Source: Bradyrhizobium sp. Ghvi
GTDB taxonomy: Bacteria > Pseudomonadota > Alphaproteobacteria > Rhizobiales > Xanthobacteraceae
NCBI RefSeq assembly: GCF_900115265.1
Contig: NZ_FOVU01000001.1
Coordinates: forward strand, 903,001 to 967,000
Length of the DNA: 64,000 nt
Direction: 5' to 3'
Both the position numbers and the translations under genes were made by a program. The notes beneath the pieces were generated by a model. The model was given only the letters and a program-made list of their open reading frames with translations. It made no database searches and had not been told where the DNA came from. Below, piece by piece: positions 35,711 to 45,203 of this stretch (its first letter is position 1; each line of letters starts with the position of its first letter).

Positions 35711-35845
35711 CGTGCCCCGGGACGCAGCGCAGCACGTCAGTGATGCGCTTCTGAGCCGGGGCCCATACTGCGACATCGGAGCCTGTGGTTTCTGGGTCCG
35801 GCTCTGCGCCGCACCGCTTCGCGCTTCGGCGCGTCCGGGACACGA
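35711..35845. repeat. Dispersed palindromic repeat (CGTGCCCCGGGAC type)
   Basis: About 135 bases beginning CGTGCCCCGGGACGC and ending GCGTCCGGGACACG. Inner arms CTGAGCCGGGGCCCA and TGGGTCCGGCTC are near complements. It lies between murA and the MATE gene. Confidence 0.65.
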
Positions 35846-35886
35846 GGGCCATGTTTTCGACGTGCGGTTCTGCTATTGACGCCGCC

Positions 35887-37281
35887 ATGCTCGACACCGT
35901 CCAACCACATCCGCAGCCGCAAACCGGCGTGCAGCAAAACCATCTCGCGCAGGAATTCGTCGAGACGCTGCGGCTGGCCGTGCCGATGATGCTGACGCAG
36001 CTCGGGCAGATCGCGATGATCACGAGCGATCTCGCGCTGATCGGCCGGCTCGGCGAGGATGCGGTGGCAGCTGCGGCACTTGCGCACACCGTCTATTTCG
36101 TCAGCTTCACCTTCGGGCTCGGCCTGATGGCTGCGGTGTCCCCGCTGGCCGCGCAGGCGTTCGGCGCCGGCGACGTCAGGCGCATCCGCCGCTCCTTGCG
36201 CGTCGGCCTGTGGGTCGCATTCCTCATTTCGCTGCCGATGATGGCCTCGCCGCTTTATGGCGAGCACATCCTGATCGCGCTAGGACAGGCGCCGCATTCC
36301 GCCGGCCTCGCGCAGCGTTATCTGAATGGTCTCGCCTGGGGCATCGCGCCGGCGCTCGGCTTCATCGCCCTGCGCAGCATGATGAGCGCGGTGAACCGGC
36401 CGCAGGCGCCGCTGTGGATCACGCTCGCGGCGATCCCTGCGAATTTCGCGCTGGTCTATTGCCTGATCCATGGCCTTTTCGGCCTGCCGGAGCTCGGGCT
36501 GTTCGGCGCGGGGCTTGCGACCACGCTGGTCAATCTCGGCACCTTCATCGCCGCACTCGCCATTGCGGCGTGGCGCAAGCCGTTCTCGGACTATCATCCG
36601 CTGGCGCATCTGTGGCGGATTGACTGGCCTTTGACGCGCCAGCTGATCGTGATCGGCGCTCCGATCTCGTTCTCGCTCCTGCTGGAATACGGCCTATTCT
36701 CCTCGGCCGCACTCTTGATGGGCTTGATCTCGACCACCGCGCTGGCCGCGCACCAGATCGCGCTCCAGGTCACAGCAGTTCTGTTCATGGTCCCACTCGG
36801 CATCGGCATGGCTGCGACCGTGCGCGTCGGTCACGCCTTCGGCCGCAACGATCCGGCCGGCGTGCGGCGCGCGGGCCTCGTCGCGGCGGTGCTCGGGATT
36901 GCGTTCGTCGCAGCCCTGACGGTTGCCATCATCCTCGGCCGCTACGAGCTGGGACGGCTGTTCTTCGGTAACAGCGAGGCCGGCGAGCCGACGGTCGAGC
37001 TGACCGCGACACTCCTGCTGGTCGGCGCGACCTTCTTCATCGCCGATGCGCTGCAGACCATCATGGGCGGGGCGCTCCGCGGCATCAATGACACCAGAAT
37101 GACGCTGGTGTTCGCAGCGATCGGCTACTGGTGCGTCGGCTTCCCGATCGCCTGGATGCTCGCCTTCCACGCCGGCTTCAGTGCGGTCGGCGTCTGGATC
37201 GGACTATCGATCGGATCGTTCGTCTATGCCGGCCTGTTGATCTTGCGCTTCCGCATGTTGACGCGCAAACTGCTGGAATGA
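35887..37281 (+). CDS. MATE-family multidrug/metabolite efflux transporter
   Basis: Encodes 464 residues from the ATG at 35887; an in-frame ATG at 35851 would add 12. It has twelve hydrophobic segments in two homologous halves. The first half includes EFVETLRLAVPMMLTQLGQI and the MATE motif around GEDAVAAAALAHTVYF; the second half includes QLIVIGAPISFSLLLEYGLF and LAAHQIALQVTAVLFMVPL. MATE proteins export cationic drugs or metabolites using H+ or Na+ gradients. It overlaps the following DUF2867 gene by four bases. Substrate unknown. Confidence 0.92.
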   Translation: MLDTVQPHPQPQTGVQQNHLAQEFVETLRLAVPMMLTQLGQIAMITSDLALIGRLGEDAVAAAALAHTVYFVSFTFGLGLMAAVSPLAAQAFGAGDVRRIRRSLRVGLWVAFLISLPMMASPLYGEHILIALGQAPHSAGLAQRYLNGLAWGIAPALGFIALRSMMSAVNRPQAPLWITLAAIPANFALVYCLIHGLFGLPELGLFGAGLATTLVNLGTFIAALAIAAWRKPFSDYHPLAHLWRIDWPLTRQLIVIGAPISFSLLLEYGLFSSAALLMGLISTTALAAHQIALQVTAVLFMVPLGIGMAATVRVGHAFGRNDPAGVRRAGLVAAVLGIAFVAALTVAIILGRYELGRLFFGNSEAGEPTVELTATLLLVGATFFIADALQTIMGGALRGINDTRMTLVFAAIGYWCVGFPIAWMLAFHAGFSAVGVWIGLSIGSFVYAGLLILRFRMLTRKLLE

Positions 37282-37766
37282 CAGGAACGGTCCGCGAAAT
37301 CACCCCTGACGTCGATGCCGGCGCGGTGCTGGCAGGCGCGCAGTTCATCGACGCCTTTCGCGTCGACATCGGCACAGCGGCGGTGAACGCCCGCGAGGCC
37401 TGCACAAGAATGGTCTTGAACGGGCCGCGCTGGGTCGAGGCGCTGACGCGCTTGCGCAACGTTCTCGTGACGCCGTTCGGGCTCAAGACATCGGGCGAAG
37501 GCGCGCCGGCGCCCGGCGGCCTGATAGGCCTGTTTCCGGTGCTGAGCGAGACCCCGGAGCGGCTGATCGCCGGCTTCGACGATTCTCATCTCGATTTTCG
37601 CATCGTCGTCGACGTAGCCGGGGATGCGGCGAGCCGCCAGGTCACCCTGACCACCCTGGTGAAAACGAACAATTTCCTCGGCCGGACCTACCTCACGCTG
37701 ATCACGCCGTTCCACAAGCTCGTGGCCCGCGGCATGATGGGAAGGATAGAGGAGCCGGTGCGATGA
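37278..37766 (+). CDS. DUF2867 family protein
   Basis: Encodes 162 residues of the DUF2867 family, a SRPBCC-like small protein. Features are QFIDAFRVDIGTAAVNAREA, WVEALTRLRNVLVTPFGLKT, and LSETPERLIAGFDDSHLDFRI, then FLGRTYLTLITPFHKLVARGM. The ATG overlaps the MATE stop (ATGA), implying translational coupling. Function is unknown; the coupling hints at a role linked to the transporter's substrate. Confidence 0.82.
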   Translation: MTGTVREITPDVDAGAVLAGAQFIDAFRVDIGTAAVNAREACTRMVLNGPRWVEALTRLRNVLVTPFGLKTSGEGAPAPGGLIGLFPVLSETPERLIAGFDDSHLDFRIVVDVAGDAASRQVTLTTLVKTNNFLGRTYLTLITPFHKLVARGMMGRIEEPVR

Positions 37767-37808
37767 CGCTGTCTGCTCGCCCCCTCAGCAGTCCTTGAGC
37801 TGCTCACT

Positions 37809-38228
37809 CTACACAGCCGCTTCTTGAGCTCGCAGCGGCTGCCCGATGCCCAGCAAGTTACCTTCGCTATCGCGAAACCACGCGCCACGCTCTCCGATTC
37901 CCTTGCTGGGATAATTCCCAGAAATCTCCGCTATGCCATCGACCGTCTTCAAACTGGGCAGATCGTACTCCTCGAATTCGACGCCGCGCGCGCGAAGCTC
38001 GCTCACGGTTGCCTCGATATCTTCGACTTCCCAACCCATTTGCGTATGCGTGCCGGATTGCATTCCGGCAGAGAGGAATATCGCGAACTCACCTCCAGCG
38101 CAGACGTAGCGGAGTCCGCCGGCACGCTCTTCCACCGGCTCGAGTCCAAGTTTTTCGGCGTAAAATGTCCGCGCGCGGTCGAGGTCTTTGGCCGGAAGCC
38201 GCGTCGCAACCTTTGCGCTGCCCAACAT
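37809..38228 (-). CDS. VOC-family protein
   Basis: Encodes 139 residues with the VOC fold: KVATRLPAKDLDRARTFYAEKLGLEPV, GGEFAIFLSAGM, QMGWEVEDIEATVSELRARG, and AWFRDSEGNLLGIGQPL. It lacks some metal ligands of true glyoxalases. It faces the DUF2867 gene and is followed upstream by an aromatic-exporter-like gene on the same strand. Substrate unknown. Confidence 0.85.
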   Translation of the reverse strand: MLGSAKVATRLPAKDLDRARTFYAEKLGLEPVEERAGGLRYVCAGGEFAIFLSAGMQSGTHTQMGWEVEDIEATVSELRARGVEFEEYDLPSLKTVDGIAEISGNYPSKGIGERGAWFRDSEGNLLGIGQPLRAQEAAV

Positions 38229-38269
38229 GCTCTCTCCTTTCCTCTCGGTCTAAGTCCCGCTTGACTTAC

Positions 38270-39385
38270 CTACTCTGCCATGCGCGCGGACTTGTCGCGC
38301 GCGGCCTCCGACCATTCGCCAACGACGCGGTCGAGATCGCAGAGATTCTGGTGCATCTGCTCCAGCGAGAAACCGAGCGCGAAGAAGCGCTCCGCAGTGT
38401 CGCTTGCGTGGCCACGGATCAGGCCCTCCTGGCGCACGGCCGCGACCGCTTCGGCGTAATGCTGAAGCGCGAGATGGACGGGATGGATCGGCGGCGCGCC
38501 GGCGCCCGCGCGCAAGGCTTCGGCCGCCGACTTCAGAAAGCGTGCGATCGCAGCGCCGACCTCCGCCAGCGGCGCGGCGAGCCTGACCTGCACCTCGACC
38601 GGCAGCGGCACCACGGTGGCGCGGCCGATCATCACGACGTCGTGGCGCAGCCGCAGGATCGTGCGCAGCAAGGGGCCGGTGTCGGGACCGCTCGACAGCC
38701 GCGCCGAACGCTCGCGCTCGGCCTCGGCGCCGATCGCATTCATGCCCACCATGGCGGTGCCGATGCCGTCCTGGATCCGGTGCAGCGCGTCGTTGTCGCG
38801 GCCGCGGGTGAGGCCCGCGAGCAATTCGGTGAAGGCCTCCGCGATCAGCTCGAGCAGCTTCGCGGCGCTGGCGCGGATCTGCCGCACCGCGCGCGAGGGC
38901 AGCACCAGGAAGGAGACCAGGAGCCCGGTGATGGCGCCGACCGAGACCTCGCTGACGCGATCAATCGCGGAGGCCAGCGGATCGGCATGATGCATGGTCG
39001 GGACCAGCAGCACGATCACGGCGGTCACGGTGGCGGTGCTCAGGTTCGGATAGACCGCGGCGACGAGAGAAAGCGGCGCGACCGCCAGCACCAGCAGCCC
39101 CAACAGGCCCGCTTCGGTGGAATAGGGGAGCGTGATCGCAATCGCGCCGCCATAGATGGCGCCGCCGATCGTGCCGAGCATGTAGTCGCGCGTCGCCTTC
39201 AGCGAGCGGCCGACGCTCATCTGGGTCACGATCAGCGACGTCAGGACCGCCCAGAGCGGCAGCAACAGATGCAGCGCGGTCGCGAGCGCATAGGCGGCTG
39301 TCGCCGCCACCGTGACCCGGATCGCCAGCCCCAATTGCGTCCGCCGCGGCCTGACCCGGTCGAACAGCTCTTTCGCACCTGCCAT
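38270..39385 (-). CDS. FUSC-family membrane protein (aromatic acid exporter type)
   Basis: Encodes 371 residues. The N-terminal 160 residues hold about six transmembrane segments (QLGLAIRVTVAATAAYALAT, LLLPLWAVLTSLIVTQMSVG, AIYGGAIAITL, GLLGLLVLAVAPLSLVAAVY, VTAVIVLLVPTMH, GAITGLLVSFLVLPSRAV). The C-terminal half is soluble and helical. This is the single-unit arrangement of the FUSC/ArAE exporter family (fusaric acid resistance, AaeB). The true substrate is unknown. The ATG at 39385 begins MAGAKELFDRVRPRRTQ. Confidence 0.87.
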   Translation of the reverse strand: MAGAKELFDRVRPRRTQLGLAIRVTVAATAAYALATALHLLLPLWAVLTSLIVTQMSVGRSLKATRDYMLGTIGGAIYGGAIAITLPYSTEAGLLGLLVLAVAPLSLVAAVYPNLSTATVTAVIVLLVPTMHHADPLASAIDRVSEVSVGAITGLLVSFLVLPSRAVRQIRASAAKLLELIAEAFTELLAGLTRGRDNDALHRIQDGIGTAMVGMNAIGAEAERERSARLSSGPDTGPLLRTILRLRHDVVMIGRATVVPLPVEVQVRLAAPLAEVGAAIARFLKSAAEALRAGAGAPPIHPVHLALQHYAEAVAAVRQEGLIRGHASDTAERFFALGFSLEQMHQNLCDLDRVVGEWSEAARDKSARMAE

Positions 39386-39504
39386 CGTCCGATGTCCCGA
39401 TCCTCTCGAAGCCAAGGCAAAAGCATAGCTGATGCCCGCACCCCTTCGGCGGCTTGAAAGGCAAAATCAGCCCGCCTAACTTGCCGCCAAAACGAGGAAA
39501 CACG

Positions 39505-40875
39505 ATGGCCCACGAAACCGCAACGCTCGCCGCCTATGTCGCCAAGCTGAAATTCGCCGATATTCCGGCGGAGGTGCTGGAGCGCGCCAAGGTGCTGACG
39601 CTGGATTTCCTCGGCAGCGCCATCCGGGCGCGGCGCGAAGCCGAATCCACCCCCTCGCTACTGAAGATGCTGGAAGCGCTGTCGCTCGACACCAAGGGTG
39701 AGTCCACCGTGTTCGGCGATACCAGGACCTGGACGCCGGCAGTCGCCGCCCTGCTCAACGGCGCGCTCGGTCATTCCCTCGATTTCGACGACACGCATGC
39801 GGACTCCTCGCTGCATCCAAGCGCGCCGGTGGTTCCAGCCGCCTTTGCCGTCGGCGAAATGGTTGGCGCCTCCGGGCGCGACGTGCTGACCGCGATCGTT
39901 GCGGGCTATGAGGTCTGCTGCCGGCTCGGCAATGCGCTCGACCCGACCTCGCATTATGCGCGCGGCTTTCATCCGACCGCGACCGCCGGCACTTACGGTT
40001 CGGCCGCAGCAGCAGCGAAATTGTTCGGTCTCTCCGAGCCGCAGATCGTCGCCGCCTTCGGCGTCGCCGGCAGCCAGGCGGCGGGCTCGCTGCAATTCCT
40101 GATGAACGGTGCCTGGAACAAGCGCTACCAGGTCGGCGCCGCCGCGATGAACGGCGTGATATCAGCGACGCTGGCGCGCAACGAGTTCGTCGGCGCCACG
40201 GAATCGATCGAAGGCAAGCACGGCCTGCTCTCCGGCTACACCGACGATCCGCATCCGGACAAAGCGGTGGCCGAGCTCGGCGAGACCTATGAGACCATGA
40301 AGATCGGCGTCAAACCCTATCCGAGCTGCCGCTACACGCACGCCGCAATCGACGCGCTGATCGCGATGCGGCGCGAGCACAATCTGACGCCAGACCAGGT
40401 CAAGCGCGTCGAGATCGGCTTGCATCGCAACGGCATCACGCTGACCGGCGATGCCGCCACCAAGCGGCATCCGACCTCGATCGTCGGCGGCCAGTTCTCG
40501 ATGTTCTTCACCGGCGCGCTCGCGCTCGACCAGGGCTCGTTCGGCTGGGACGATTACGTCAGGTTGGGCGACGCCGCAATCGACGCACTCGCCGACAAGT
40601 TCGACGTGGTGCAGGACGACCGGCTCGAGATCGGCCGAACGCATCCCTTTGGTGCGCGCGTCAGCATCACCACCGACGACGGCGTGCATGAGCGGCTCTA
40701 CGCCGACCCTTCCGGCGAGCCGAATTCGTTCCCGGACACGCAGGCGATGCAGCAGAAATTCCTGACGCTGGCGCGGCCCGTGCTGAACGCACGGGCCGAC
40801 AAATTCGCCGATGCGATCATGACGCTGGAGCGTTTCGATCGCGTGGCCAAGGCGACGGAGCTCGGGCGACAGTAG
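39505..40875 (+). CDS. MmgE/PrpD family protein
   Basis: Encodes 456 residues of the family that includes 2-methylcitrate dehydratase and cis-aconitate decarboxylase. Motifs are LTLDFLGSAIRARREAES, LLNGALGHSLDFDDTH (active-site Asp/His region), GFHPTATAGTYGSAAAAAKL, IGVKPYPSCRYTHAAIDAL and VGGQFSMFFTGALAL. The acting substrate is uncertain; no methylcitrate-cycle genes are adjacent. ATG with AGGAAA upstream. It is divergent from the FUSC gene. Confidence 0.9.
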   Translation: MAHETATLAAYVAKLKFADIPAEVLERAKVLTLDFLGSAIRARREAESTPSLLKMLEALSLDTKGESTVFGDTRTWTPAVAALLNGALGHSLDFDDTHADSSLHPSAPVVPAAFAVGEMVGASGRDVLTAIVAGYEVCCRLGNALDPTSHYARGFHPTATAGTYGSAAAAAKLFGLSEPQIVAAFGVAGSQAAGSLQFLMNGAWNKRYQVGAAAMNGVISATLARNEFVGATESIEGKHGLLSGYTDDPHPDKAVAELGETYETMKIGVKPYPSCRYTHAAIDALIAMRREHNLTPDQVKRVEIGLHRNGITLTGDAATKRHPTSIVGGQFSMFFTGALALDQGSFGWDDYVRLGDAAIDALADKFDVVQDDRLEIGRTHPFGARVSITTDDGVHERLYADPSGEPNSFPDTQAMQQKFLTLARPVLNARADKFADAIMTLERFDRVAKATELGRQ

Positions 40876-40879
40876 CCGC

Positions 40880-42307
40880 CTAATTCGCTCCTGCCAGTTT
40901 TCCCTTCTCGCGCGTTGCGGCCACGACATCGCGCACGAGATCGAACACGCCGTCAGCTTCCGGCGGCCAGTTCGGCGAGCGGCCGAGGCGCACGATCACC
41001 AGCTGATCGGATGGAATGACGATCGTGTATTGCCCGATCGTGCCCTTGGCGAAGAACGCATCGCGCGGCCAGCCATGCTCCACGCGAAACTTCGCGCCAA
41101 AGCTGTCGCCCTGGTTGGTCCAGAAGCCGGCGCCGATGCCGACCCATGCGTTGGGCGTGGCGGAGGCCGAATAGTTCACCCAGCCCTCGGGCAGAATGCG
41201 CTTGCCGCCGACGACGCCGTCGTTGAGATAGAGTTGGCCGAAGCGGGCCCAGTCGCGCGCAGAGGCCATCATCTCGCCGGCGCCTTCGATGGTGCCTGAA
41301 GCATCGAGCTGGAGCGTGACGTTGGTCATGCCGAGCGGGCCAAACAATTCGCGGCGTGCGAAGCGGAGCGCATCGGCCGGCTTGCCGCCGGAGGCATCGC
41401 GGATGAGATGCGAGAGGATGATGGTGTTGCCATCGTGGTAGTTCCATGCCGTGCCCGGTGCAGTCGCAAGCGGCACGCGCTCGGCGTAGTTCGCCATATC
41501 GTCCTCGGCATATTTCATGGTGTTGACCGGCTCCAGCACGGAGCCGAGCGAGGCCTGCAACGAGCTTCCGAGCGCAATGCCGGCGGTGTGGCGCAGCAAT
41601 TGATCCACGGTGATGGCGTGACGCGGATCGTCGGGATCTTGCCAAGCCGCAACCGGCGCGGGCCCGTTCAGCTTCAACTTGCCCTGGCGCACGAGAATGC
41701 CAGATAGTGCCGAGATCACCGATTTCGTCATGGAGAAGCCGAGCAGTTGCGTCTCCGGCCCGATGCCGTCGGCATAGCGCTCAGCGATGATGCGGCCGGC
41801 CCTCATGACGACGATCGCGCGGGTGTAGCGATAGGGCAGCTGCGCCGGCTCGGCAAAGGCGCGGTCGAGCGCGGCTGACAGTGCCTCGCTTTGCGGCGGC
41901 ACAATCCCCGGACCGGCGATCTCGGGGAGCAGCGCGGCCTGATTGTCGCCGGTCGGCAACGGAACATCTGCGATCCCCTGGCCGTGCTCGAGCGTGCAGC
42001 CGAGTCCCTCGCGATAGACGGCGTGGCTGCGGCCGATGCCGAACAGGGTCACCGTGACGTCCTTGCGGGCGCGATCGATCTGCAAATTCATCGCCCAGGT
42101 CAGCAGGCTGGTGCCCGGCATCGCGTCCGTGGTCTCAGCCAGGTCGCGCATGGGATCGAGGCCGGAGACGAACGTCTCCGAGCAGATTGTGTGGGCGATG
42201 AAGCCGGTGGCGACCTTGGGCACGTCACGGGCCCGCGCGGCGCCGAGCGCGAGGCCGACACAGGCGATGGCGGTGGTAGCGAGGATGATCTTACGGCGAG
42301 GGGTCAC
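40880..42307 (-). CDS. Exported serine hydrolase (beta-lactamase/class C fold)
   Basis: Encodes 475 residues. The signal peptide IILATTAIACVGLALGAARA begins the protein. The beta-lactamase-type domain starts around residue 145, with the catalytic S-x-x-K in GFSMTKSVIS, a Tyr in NYHDGN and LLRHTAGIALGSSL as the usual following motif. Residues before 145 form an extra N-terminal region. Members are esterases, amidases or peptidases; true beta-lactamase activity is not implied. It converges with the PrpD-family gene, with only four bases between stops. Confidence 0.87.
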   Translation of the reverse strand: MTPRRKIILATTAIACVGLALGAARARDVPKVATGFIAHTICSETFVSGLDPMRDLAETTDAMPGTSLLTWAMNLQIDRARKDVTVTLFGIGRSHAVYREGLGCTLEHGQGIADVPLPTGDNQAALLPEIAGPGIVPPQSEALSAALDRAFAEPAQLPYRYTRAIVVMRAGRIIAERYADGIGPETQLLGFSMTKSVISALSGILVRQGKLKLNGPAPVAAWQDPDDPRHAITVDQLLRHTAGIALGSSLQASLGSVLEPVNTMKYAEDDMANYAERVPLATAPGTAWNYHDGNTIILSHLIRDASGGKPADALRFARRELFGPLGMTNVTLQLDASGTIEGAGEMMASARDWARFGQLYLNDGVVGGKRILPEGWVNYSASATPNAWVGIGAGFWTNQGDSFGAKFRVEHGWPRDAFFAKGTIGQYTIVIPSDQLVIVRLGRSPNWPPEADGVFDLVRDVVAATREKGKLAGAN

Positions 42308-42452
42308 GGGCTTTCTCCGGCTGCGGGGCGAATGCGGGAGAGCAGGCCGGATGCGGGCGATGGGCGCTCGCCGGATTTAGAAAACGACCTCGTCGAAACT
42401 GATCGAGGCTTGCCGATTTCGAAATTCCTATGTGATTTCAAAGGCCTAAAAT

Positions 42453-43514
42453 CTAAGCGGCATCGACCTTGAGCCGGCGATATTCCGTCGGCGTCACCCC
42501 GGTCACCGCCTTGAAGGCGCGGTTGAACGGCCCCAGCGACTGGAAGCCGGCGTCCATTGCGATGGTGATGACGGGAACCTCGGCCTGCGCGGGATCGGCG
42601 AGGGCGGCCTTGGCTTCCTCGATCCGGTGGTTATTCAGGAACACATTGAAGTTGCGGTAGCCGAGCCGCTGGTTGATCAACCGGCGCAGCCGGTATTCCG
42701 GAATTTTCAGCCGGCCCGCCAGCACGCCGATGGTGATGTTCTCCCGACGATAGATCCGCTCGTCCGCCATCAGCCGCATCAGGGCGTTGATGAGCTTTTG
42801 ATCGGCGGGGTCATCCGCCGGGCGCTGACTGAAAACTTCAGGCGGTGCCGGCTCCGCCGCGGCCGGAAACAGATCCGCTCCGTCAACACGCATCATGGCA
42901 TAGACGATCGCCGCGACGGTGCAGGCGAGCACGCCGGCATTGATGGTCTCGGCGATATCGCCGACGTGGTGGCCGGCGACCGCGATCTGGAGCACCGCGT
43001 TCAGGCCGCCATAGAGGGCCGTTGCGCAGACGATGAAGACGCGCGCGCTGCGGCGGCGCTCGACGAGGTCAACCGGCCAGGAGGTGATCGTCTGCCCGAT
43101 CGCAAGCGCGATGAAGCCGAGCACGACCAGATTGACCATCGTTACCGAGAACCGCACATGGCCGCTGGGTGCAATCCAGACGCAGCCTGCGAAGCTGAAG
43201 GCCGTCACCAGCGCCCAAACGCCTCCGTGCCACCAGCGGAGCCGAAACTCGTCATCGAACAGCGCGCGTGTGAACAGCCAGAATACCACCATGGTGCCGG
43301 TCGATATTGCGATCAGCGGTGCATGCCAGAGCGGGACCCGCGCCGTGACATCCACCGAATAGCTCACCGCATGCGCGGCCGAGCCCAGCGCGAAGGCCGC
43401 GCCGAGGCGAGCAGCGAGCACATTGCGGAAGTCGGCGAGCAACGACGCTGCCAGCACCAGCAGCAGCGCGACGCTGGCGGCGCGAAAGGCGAGGTCGAGA
43501 TCAGTCAGCAGCAT
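42453..43514 (-). CDS. AraC-family regulator with N-terminal membrane domain
   Basis: Encodes 353 residues. Residues 1-200 contain about six or seven hydrophobic segments (VALLLVLAASLLADF, LIAISTGTMVVFWLFT, WALVTAFSFAGCVWI and others). Residues 235-350 are an AraC-type DNA-binding domain: IGVLAGRLKIPEYRLRRLIN is the first helix-turn-helix and VITIAMDAGFQSLGPFNRAF the second, ending GVTPTEYRRLK. Membrane-embedded AraC regulators sense envelope or external signals. It lies upstream of the serine hydrolase on the same strand and may control it; this is inference. Confidence 0.9.
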   Translation of the reverse strand: MLLTDLDLAFRAASVALLLVLAASLLADFRNVLAARLGAAFALGSAAHAVSYSVDVTARVPLWHAPLIAISTGTMVVFWLFTRALFDDEFRLRWWHGGVWALVTAFSFAGCVWIAPSGHVRFSVTMVNLVVLGFIALAIGQTITSWPVDLVERRRSARVFIVCATALYGGLNAVLQIAVAGHHVGDIAETINAGVLACTVAAIVYAMMRVDGADLFPAAAEPAPPEVFSQRPADDPADQKLINALMRLMADERIYRRENITIGVLAGRLKIPEYRLRRLINQRLGYRNFNVFLNNHRIEEAKAALADPAQAEVPVITIAMDAGFQSLGPFNRAFKAVTGVTPTEYRRLKVDAA

Positions 43515-43565
43515 GGGTTGGTCCGATCGTCCGTGCCGCGAACTTAGGTCAGATTAGGCGTCGAT

Positions 43566-44135
43566 TCAATTTCGCCGCCAAGATGCCCGTGACGTCAGCC
43601 AGGCGTCGGCAGGCTTGCCAAACAGATCGATCTCGCGATCCTTCCGCGCACCGAGCTTGCGCGCCACGGCCTGCGATGGCGCATTCACGCTTTCGATACA
43701 ATGCATGATTTCATCGACCTCAAAACTGTCGAACGTCCAGTCGATCGACGCGCGGGCTGCTTCCACGGCATAGCCCTTGCCGCGAAACTCCTTCGCGATG
43801 CCCCATCCGACCTCAAAGCCAGGCCAGCCTGGCGGACACCACGGGCCAACTCGGCCGACGTATCGGCCGCTCGACTTCTCCTCGACCACGAACATGCCGA
43901 AGCCATGGAGCGCCCAATGTCCCGATATCACCGCCGCGTTGCGCCAGCCGGCAATCTCGGTGGTCACTGGCTTGCCGTCGGCCGCGATGAAACGCGCGGT
44001 GCCGGGATCGCTCAACATTGCGGAATTGACCGCGATGTCGCTGGCGCGCCATGGACGCAGGATAAGTCGTTCCGTCTCGATTCTGGGTCCCGAGACCTCA
44101 AGCAGCCTTGCCCCAGGCTTGAGCGGCGGAATCAT
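43566..44135 (-). CDS. GNAT-family N-acetyltransferase (RimJ-like)
   Basis: Encodes 189 residues of the RimJ/RimL-type GNAT group: IETERLILRPWRASDIAVNS, GFGMFVVEEKSSGRYVGRVG, and the acetyl-CoA site FEVGWGIAKEFRGKGYAVEA with the later NAPSQAVARKLGARKDRE. The substrate is not known. It is divergent from the pirin gene. Confidence 0.88.
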   Translation of the reverse strand: MIPPLKPGARLLEVSGPRIETERLILRPWRASDIAVNSAMLSDPGTARFIAADGKPVTTEIAGWRNAAVISGHWALHGFGMFVVEEKSSGRYVGRVGPWCPPGWPGFEVGWGIAKEFRGKGYAVEAARASIDWTFDSFEVDEIMHCIESVNAPSQAVARKLGARKDREIDLFGKPADAWLTSRASWRRN

Positions 44136-44199
44136 CTGTCTCCTCCCGTTCCCAATGTCATTCTGCTACGATCATACCAGCAAGAAACAGGAGTCCACC

Positions 44200-45117
44200 A
44201 TGAGCTGGCAACCCTCCAACGATCCCGTGCTCGGCGATCCCATGTCCTGCGATGCGCTCGATCTCGTCATCGTGCCGCGCACCCGCGACCTCGGCGACGG
44301 ATTCGCGGTGCGGCGCGCGCTGCCGCATGGCAAGCGGCAAATGGTCGGGCCGTTCATCTTCTTCGATCATTTCGGCCCGGTGCAGTTCGTCTCCGGCAAG
44401 GGCATGGACGTGCGCCCGCATCCGCATATCGGGCTTGCCACCGTCACCTATCTGTTCGACGGATCCATCATGCATCGCGATAGCGAGGGCAATGTGCAGG
44501 AGATCGCGCCCGGCGCGATGAATTTGATGACGGCGGGGCGCGGCATCGCCCATTCCGAACGCACGCCGGATGCGCAGCGCGCCTCGGGCCAGAAGATGCT
44601 GGGCCTGCAGAGCTGGATCGCGCTGCCTGAAGGCTCCGAGGAGATCGATCCCTCGTTCCAGCATTATGCGGCGGGCGATCTGCCGATGATTTCCGAGCGT
44701 GATTTTACCGCGCGGGTGATTGCGGGCTCATCATTCGGCATCTCCTCGCCGGTGGAGATGGTCTCGCCCTGGTTCTACACCGAGGTCACGGCCGCTGCCG
44801 GAGCGACCGTGCCGCTCGACCCCGACCACGAGGAGCGCGCGATCTACATCGTCGATGGCGAGGTCGAGATCGCGAAGGAGCGCTATGAAGGGCCGCGGCT
44901 GCTGATCTTCCGACCCGGCGACCGCATCACCGTGAAGGCGCTCAAGGCCACGCGGATGATGTTTCTGGGTGGCGAAGCGCTGGAGGGGCCACGGCACATC
45001 TGGTGGAATTTCGTGTCCTCAAGCAAGGAGCGGATCGAGCAGGCCAAGCAGGACTGGAAAACCGGCCGCTTCGCCGCAGTTCCGCAGGAACATGAGTTCA
45101 TTCCGCTGCCGGAATAG
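44200..45117 (+). CDS. Pirin family protein
   Basis: Encodes 305 residues of the two-cupin pirin family. The N-terminal cupin holds the metal-binding signature: FIFFDHFGPVQF, then VRPHPHIGLATVTYLFDGSI with two His, and the Glu/His of GRGIAHSERTPD. The C-terminal cupin is shown by YIVDGEVEIAKERYEGPRLLI. Members may have quercetinase activity or act in regulation. A good AGGAG site precedes the ATG at 44200; an open frame upstream overlaps the GNAT gene and is not coding. Confidence 0.92.
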   Translation: MSWQPSNDPVLGDPMSCDALDLVIVPRTRDLGDGFAVRRALPHGKRQMVGPFIFFDHFGPVQFVSGKGMDVRPHPHIGLATVTYLFDGSIMHRDSEGNVQEIAPGAMNLMTAGRGIAHSERTPDAQRASGQKMLGLQSWIALPEGSEEIDPSFQHYAAGDLPMISERDFTARVIAGSSFGISSPVEMVSPWFYTEVTAAAGATVPLDPDHEERAIYIVDGEVEIAKERYEGPRLLIFRPGDRITVKALKATRMMFLGGEALEGPRHIWWNFVSSSKERIEQAKQDWKTGRFAAVPQEHEFIPLPE

Positions 45118-45203
45118 GCTAATCCGGTGTCCGGCCGCACTGCCCGGTGCGGCCGGATGTGCTGCACGGACGCCCCGACAGCCAAGTCTACGAAAGCTTT
45201 GCG

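Noticed and set aside
37131..37277. Extension of the DUF2867 gene into the MATE gene
   Set aside because: It overlaps coding sequence of the MATE transporter, is Arg-rich and lacks similarity; the ATGA overlap start is better.
43777..44199. Extension of the pirin gene upstream
   Set aside because: It is antisense to the GNAT gene; the ATG at 44200 has a strong ribosome site and matches the family start.
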